DNA from: Sphingobium sp. SCG-1
Lineage (GTDB): Bacteria > Pseudomonadota > Alphaproteobacteria > Sphingomonadales > Sphingomonadaceae
Length of the DNA: 64,000 nt
NCBI RefSeq assembly: GCF_002953135.1
Contig: NZ_CP026372.1
Location: forward strand, 372,001 to 436,000
Direction: 5' to 3'
The translations under genes and the position numbers were made by a program. A model generated the notes under the pieces. It did not search any database, was not told the DNA's origin, and saw only the letters and a program-made list of their open reading frames with translations. Positions 60,558 through 64,000 of the stretch are shown here, piece by piece (within the stretch, counting starts at the first letter, position 1; every line of letters begins with the position of its first letter).

Positions 60558-61067
60558 GGCGAGGGCTATGACTGGGACCGGTGAGTCGCGGAATGGTTGC
60601 TTACGCGAAGGCTTAGGCCGACACCGGACATTTGATGGTGACGAAAAGCCTGGCTCCGAGAAGTTGTCGCACTTTAGCAACTCGATAGTGTTTTTTCGAA
60701 CAGTCGAGTAAGCACGATGGCTGCCTAAACGCCGGGAGCAAGGCGATTATTAGGGATCTACGCGACTTCCGCACGCCTGTCATTTGAAAGCCCTTTGCAG
60801 AGCAGTGGTGATTTTCTCTTCAGTTTTGAAATGGATGCTGCCAGCAGAAATCGCTAACGCGATCGCGATTATAGCGACGGGAGCCACCAAAGTGACGAGC
60901 ATGATCTTGAGCGGGGTCTTACAGTCGCCCTTTTAGATGATTTCCCTACGAACAGGAAACAGGTGTTTTCCCGCCACTGTCAGCTTTAGCGTATGAAGCA
61001 AGATCGGATGATGGTTAAGATGGGCGTTAGCGGACGAATTGCTCTGAATGCTCTCACAGGCTGAGCA
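60558..61067. other. Intergenic region between polA and rmuC
   Basis: About 510 bases between convergent genes. It holds a short inverted repeat (ACTCGA at 60680-60685 with TCGAGT at 60704-60709, T-rich loop) that may be a terminator after polA, and one doubtful 40-codon frame on the minus strand. It is lower in GC than the flanking core genes. No RNA gene was recognised. Confidence 0.35.
60780..60902 (-). CDS. Doubtful 40-residue single-helix peptide, remotely Flp-pilin-like
   Basis: ATG 60902 to TGA 60780 encodes MLVTLVAPVAIIAIALAIS, then a short polar amphipathic tail (KTEEKITTALQRAFK). The hydrophobic segment plus tail loosely resembles the end of Flp/Fap-type pilins, but the GATAIEYG-like processing region is absent and no ribosome-binding site is visible. 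It may be a pilin remnant or a chance frame. Confidence 0.15.
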   Translation of the reverse strand: MLVTLVAPVAIIAIALAISAGSIHFKTEEKITTALQRAFK

Positions 61068-62483
61068 TCACGCCTGCACCGCACCCCCCACCGGCTCCGG
61101 CAGGAGGCGCAGGCTCTCCTCCGCCGTCGGCTCCCGCGCAAGTACATCCAGCGCGTCCAGCGCCTCGAGTTCCTTGCCGCCGGTCTCGATATCCAGATCG
61201 CGGAAGCGTCGCCCGGAGGATAGCACGCGCGTTTCGAAGCTGCCGATGAAGCTGTTGTAATTGGCCACGGCGCTGTTGAGGCCGGATCCCAGCCGCTTCA
61301 AATGCGTCGCCGCGACCGACAGCCGCTCGTACAGTTCCTTGCCCAGCGCGCCGACCTGCTTGGCCTGATCCTGCATCTTCGCCTGTCGCCAATGCCCCGC
61401 CAGCGTCCGCGCCAGCGGCAGGAACGTCGCGGGGCCGCAGATGATGACGCGGTTCTTGGCGGCGCGCTCCCACAGGTCCATGTCCGCTTCCAGCGCGGCG
61501 GTGACGAAGTTATCGCCCGGTACATACATGATGACGAAATCGGGCGCCTGCGCAAATTGCTCCCAATAGGCCTTGCGTCCCAGCGCGTCGGCATGGGTCC
61601 GCACGGCCCGCGCATGGTCCAGCAGATAGCGCTCGCGCAGCAATTGCTCGGTCTGCTCGACCGCGTTCAGATAGGCCTCAAGCGAACATTTGACGTCCAC
61701 CACCAATTGCTGTCCGCCGGGTAACCGGATCACGAAGTCCGGGCGCAGCTTGCCGTCATCGGTATTCACCGACACTTCCTCACGGAAATCGACAAAGGCC
61801 GAAAGCCCCGCCGTCTCTATCAAATTCTTGAACTGCTGCTCGCCCCAGCGCCCGCGCGTCTTGGGCGCGGCCCGCAGGGCATTGACCAGCTTCGCGGTCT
61901 CGTCGCGCACCTGACCCTGGCCCAGCTTCACTTGTTCGACCGCTTCGCGCAATTCGTGATAGCTGCCGACGCGATCCTTCTCGACGCGCTGCAACCCTTC
62001 CTCATAGCGTTTCAGCGTCGTTTCGACCGGCTGCAACAGCGCTTTCAACTGCGCCTCGCCCTTCTGGTTCGCCTGATCGAATCGCTGGTCGGCGCGCTCC
62101 AGAAATGTCTTCTGTGCCTGCTCCAGCAGCTTGCCGCCGATCTCACTGAACTGCGCGGAGAGTTGCTCCTTCGCCTGCACCAACCCGCGTATCTGCTCCT
62201 GAAACGCCTCGGTGCGCGCTGCCTGCTCTGACCGGAACGCCGCCAGATCGCGCAACGCCGCCTCGCGCTCCGCCTGTGCCGTATCCAGCCGCCCGGAGAG
62301 CAGCGCCGCCTGCTCAGCCCGCTCGCGCGCCACTGCCAGATCACGCTCGGCACTGTCGCGCTGCGCCGTCGCCGCCTCGACTCGTGCGGCCAGCGCCGCC
62401 ATGCCCTGTCCACGCAGGAGCCACCCTGCAATCAGCCCAGCGACCAGTGCGACAATGATAAGAACGACGGCAATCAGATCCAT
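61068..62483 (-). CDS. rmuC: RmuC-family DNA recombination protein
   Basis: A 471-residue protein from ATG 62483. An N-terminal membrane helix (MDLIAVVLIIVALVAGLIAG) is followed by a long charged coiled coil (about 30-180) and the nuclease-like RmuC domain. That domain contains TRGRWGEQQFKNLIETAGL near 209-227 and a PGGQQLVVDVKCSLEAYL-type segment near 249-266. In E. coli it limits inversion at short inverted repeats. It is downstream of recR and def on the same strand, with 72 bases to def. The assignment is secure; exact biochemical activity is unresolved for the family. Confidence 0.93.
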   Translation of the reverse strand: MDLIAVVLIIVALVAGLIAGWLLRGQGMAALAARVEAATAQRDSAERDLAVARERAEQAALLSGRLDTAQAEREAALRDLAAFRSEQAARTEAFQEQIRGLVQAKEQLSAQFSEIGGKLLEQAQKTFLERADQRFDQANQKGEAQLKALLQPVETTLKRYEEGLQRVEKDRVGSYHELREAVEQVKLGQGQVRDETAKLVNALRAAPKTRGRWGEQQFKNLIETAGLSAFVDFREEVSVNTDDGKLRPDFVIRLPGGQQLVVDVKCSLEAYLNAVEQTEQLLRERYLLDHARAVRTHADALGRKAYWEQFAQAPDFVIMYVPGDNFVTAALEADMDLWERAAKNRVIICGPATFLPLARTLAGHWRQAKMQDQAKQVGALGKELYERLSVAATHLKRLGSGLNSAVANYNSFIGSFETRVLSSGRRFRDLDIETGGKELEALDALDVLAREPTAEESLRLLPEPVGGAVQA

Positions 62484-62555
62484 GAGCACTTTCCGCAACA
62501 AAGAACGAAAAGTGAACCTACCGGACTAGCCATGGAGTGGCAAGCGCAACGGGCT

Positions 62556-63092
62556 TCAAGCCGCCTTGGCGGTTTCCTTGCGCAGCTTCGCCAGCTTCTT
62601 CAACACCATGTCGCGCTTCAGGCGCGAGAGATGGTCGATGAACAATACCCCTTCGAGGTGATCCATCTCATGCTGCAGGCACGTCGCCATCAGGCCGTCC
62701 AGCTGCTCTTCGCGAATTCGTCCGTCGCGATCCATCCAGCTTGCGCGAATGGCCGCGGGACGCTCGACTTCGGCATACTGCTCCGGGATCGAGAGGCAGC
62801 CCTCCTGATAGACCGACAGGTCGGGCGATCCGTCAAGGATCTGCGGATTGATGAACACCATCGGGCGTTTGACGGGAGGGCCGTCCTCGACCTCCGGCTC
62901 CTGCAAATCCATCACCAGCACGCGCTTGGGTACGCCCACCTGGATCGCGGCAAGGCCGATACCCGGCGCATCGTACATCGTTTCGAACATATCGTCGATC
63001 AGCCGGTTGAGATCGGCGTCGATCGTCTCGACGGGCGTGGAGATGGTGCGCAGCCGGGGATCGGGCGCTTCGATGATCGGAAGAATGGCCAT
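62556..63092 (-). CDS. def: Peptide deformylase
   Basis: A 178-residue peptide deformylase with all three conserved motifs: GIGLAAIQVG near 44-53, EGCLSIP near 97-103 (Cys99 metal ligand) and QHEMDHLEG near 140-148 (His141, Glu142, His145). It removes the formyl group from nascent N-terminal methionine. It lies between recR and rmuC on the minus strand. The divergent fmt, whose product adds the formyl group to initiator tRNA, begins just beyond recR, a common alphaproteobacterial neighbourhood. Confidence 0.96.
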   Translation of the reverse strand: MAILPIIEAPDPRLRTISTPVETIDADLNRLIDDMFETMYDAPGIGLAAIQVGVPKRVLVMDLQEPEVEDGPPVKRPMVFINPQILDGSPDLSVYQEGCLSIPEQYAEVERPAAIRASWMDRDGRIREEQLDGLMATCLQHEMDHLEGVLFIDHLSRLKRDMVLKKLAKLRKETAKAA

Positions 63093-63172
63093 GCCCCTAA
63101 AATATGGGCGGATCGCAATAAGATCAAGTCGCCGCGCGATCGGTTCATCCCGCCGGACCTATTCCCCCGGCA

Positions 63173-63769
63173 TCAACCCACGGGCCGCCGCGCGCGCAAA
63201 GCCTGCGCCAACGTCCCCTCGTCCAGATAATCCAGCTCGCCACCCACCGGCAGCCCATGCGCCAGTTGCGTCAGCCGGATCGGAAAACTCTCCAGCCGCT
63301 CGGCGATATAATGCGCGGTCGTCTGCCCCTCCAGCGTCGCGTTCATCGCCAGCACGACCTCGTCGATTCCACCCGCTGCCACTCGCCCGATCAGCGTGTC
63401 GATCGAGAGATCCTCGGGCCGCACCCCCTCCAGCGCGGACAGCCGCCCGCCCAGCACATGAAAGCGTCCCGGAAACAACCGCGACTTGTCGAGCGCCCAC
63501 AGGTCCGACACATCCTCCACCACGCACAGCGCCCGCGCGTCGCGGCGCGGATCGGTGCAGATGCCGCACGGATCGACGGTATCCACATTGCCACAGAGCG
63601 CACAGGTCGAAAGCCGCTCCTCCACTGCCTCCAGCGCCCGGCGCAACGGTGCCAGCGCCAGCTCGCGCTTCTTCAGCAAATGCAGCACCGCCCGCCGCGC
63701 CGATCGCGGGCCAAGGCCGGGAAGGCGGGAGAGCGCCTGCGTCAACGCGTCTATTTCGGGAGAGGCCAT
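63173..63769 (-). CDS. recR: Recombination mediator protein RecR
   Basis: A 198-residue RecR from ATG 63769 (MASPEIDALTQALSRLPGLG); ATG 63781 is also possible. It has a helix-hairpin-helix (LPGLGPRSARRAV near 16-28), a C4 zinc finger (CALCGNVDTVDPCGIC near 53-68) and a Toprim domain beginning at LCVVEDVSDLWALD. The normal length is about 198-200. It acts with RecF/RecO to load RecA at gaps. It is first in the recR-def-rmuC series and divergent from fmt. Confidence 0.95.
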   Translation of the reverse strand: MASPEIDALTQALSRLPGLGPRSARRAVLHLLKKRELALAPLRRALEAVEERLSTCALCGNVDTVDPCGICTDPRRDARALCVVEDVSDLWALDKSRLFPGRFHVLGGRLSALEGVRPEDLSIDTLIGRVAAGGIDEVVLAMNATLEGQTTAHYIAERLESFPIRLTQLAHGLPVGGELDYLDEGTLAQALRARRPVG

Positions 63770-63823
63770 GAACGACAACATAGGGGCTTGCGTTGCATGG
63801 CGACAAGGGCTTGAGAGGACGCC

Positions 63824-64000
63824 ATGCGCATCATCTACATGGGAACGCCGCAATTCGCGGTGCCGGGACTGGAACGACTGGTCGAGGCAGGGCATGAAAT
63901 CGTCGCCGTCTACAGCCAGCCGCCGCGTCCGGCAGGGCGGGGGAAGGGGCTGCGCGCCTCTCCGGTACAGGCGCGGGCAGAGGCGCTGGGCCTGCCCGTC
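63824..64000 (+). CDS. fmt: Methionyl-tRNA formyltransferase, N-terminal part only
   Basis: ATG 63824 opens a frame that runs off the right end of the window, giving 59 residues. The N-terminus MRIIYMGTPQFAVPGLERL and the segment VYSQPPRPAGRGKGL are diagnostic of Fmt. It formylates Met-tRNA of the initiator type. It is divergent from recR, with 54 bases between the starts, and functionally complements def. Confidence 0.93.
   Translation, partial: MRIIYMGTPQFAVPGLERLVEAGHEIVAVYSQPPRPAGRGKGLRASPVQARAEALGLPV

Noticed and set aside
62532..63230. A 232-codon plus-strand frame opposite def
   Set aside because: Antisense to an unmistakable peptide deformylase gene; the protein has no family signature.
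1..64000. CRISPR arrays, tRNA or rRNA genes, insertion sequences, toxin-antitoxin pairs
   Set aside because: No regularly spaced repeats, no cloverleaf-like or rRNA sequence, no transposase or integrase frame and no paired small genes were recognised by reading.

Overview
The window looks like a chromosomal segment of an alphaproteobacterium of the Sphingomonadaceae type (Sphingobium/Novosphingobium/Sphingomonas-like). The reasons are four large TonB-dependent receptors among catabolic genes, typical sphingomonad SDR and acyl-CoA enzymes, and a GC-rich core block at the right end (polA, rmuC, def, recR, fmt). This placement comes from protein family resemblance only; there is no rRNA or tRNA to confirm it.

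Layout. (1) 0-4 kb, minus strand: a coupled operon of an ACAD10/11-like acyl-CoA dehydrogenase, an APH-like kinase, two SDRs and a crotonase cut by the window edge, divergent from a regulator with two TetR domains in tandem. (2) 4.3-7.5 kb: the double TetR, an AcuI-type reductase and a class II aldolase. (3) 7.8-21.7 kb: TonB receptor 1, HSL-type hydrolase, CitMHS transporter, exported metallo-hydrolase, an SDR lacking its catalytic Tyr, AbrB-type membrane protein, Crp-like regulator, an HTH-citrate synthase-like protein, a feruloyl-CoA-synthetase-like ligase and a split AtuA pair. (4) 21.9-27.8 kb: a tight operon of 2-hydroxyacid dehydrogenase, glycerate 2-kinase, tartrate/D-malate-type dehydrogenase, glutaryl-CoA-dehydrogenase-like ACAD and thiolase. 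(5) 28-41 kb: TonB receptor 2, GPH-type symporter, a second HTH-citrate synthase-like protein, a hydrolase, two tail-to-tail Crp-like paralogs, an MFS transporter, TonB receptor 4 (a different subfamily) and a LysR regulator. (6) 41-55.7 kb: hyuB-hyuA, MmgE/PrpD and CitMHS under a GntR regulator, TonB receptor 3, a second split AtuA pair coupled to an acyl-CoA ligase, and an SMP-30 lactonase. (7) 56-64 kb: an exported M19 dipeptidase, then the core block.

How it may work together (inference). The first 55-57 kb reads as a catabolic island: outer-membrane uptake, inner-membrane carriers, hydrolases releasing acids, CoA ligases, and several beta-oxidation-like modules. One module fits phosphorylation and elimination of 4-hydroxyacyl-CoA. 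Another fits feeding C4 hydroxy-diacids or glycerate into central metabolism. The substrate cannot be read from sequence.

Most unusual content: two HTH-citrate synthase paralogs in which all three catalytic residues of citrate synthase appear replaced (His to Ser, His to Ser, Asp to Asn), suggesting enzyme-derived ligand-sensing regulators; the two split AtuA pairs, both next to CoA ligases; and several perfect inverted repeats in divergent promoters that look like operators. I saw no CRISPR array, tRNA, rRNA, insertion sequence or broken gene.
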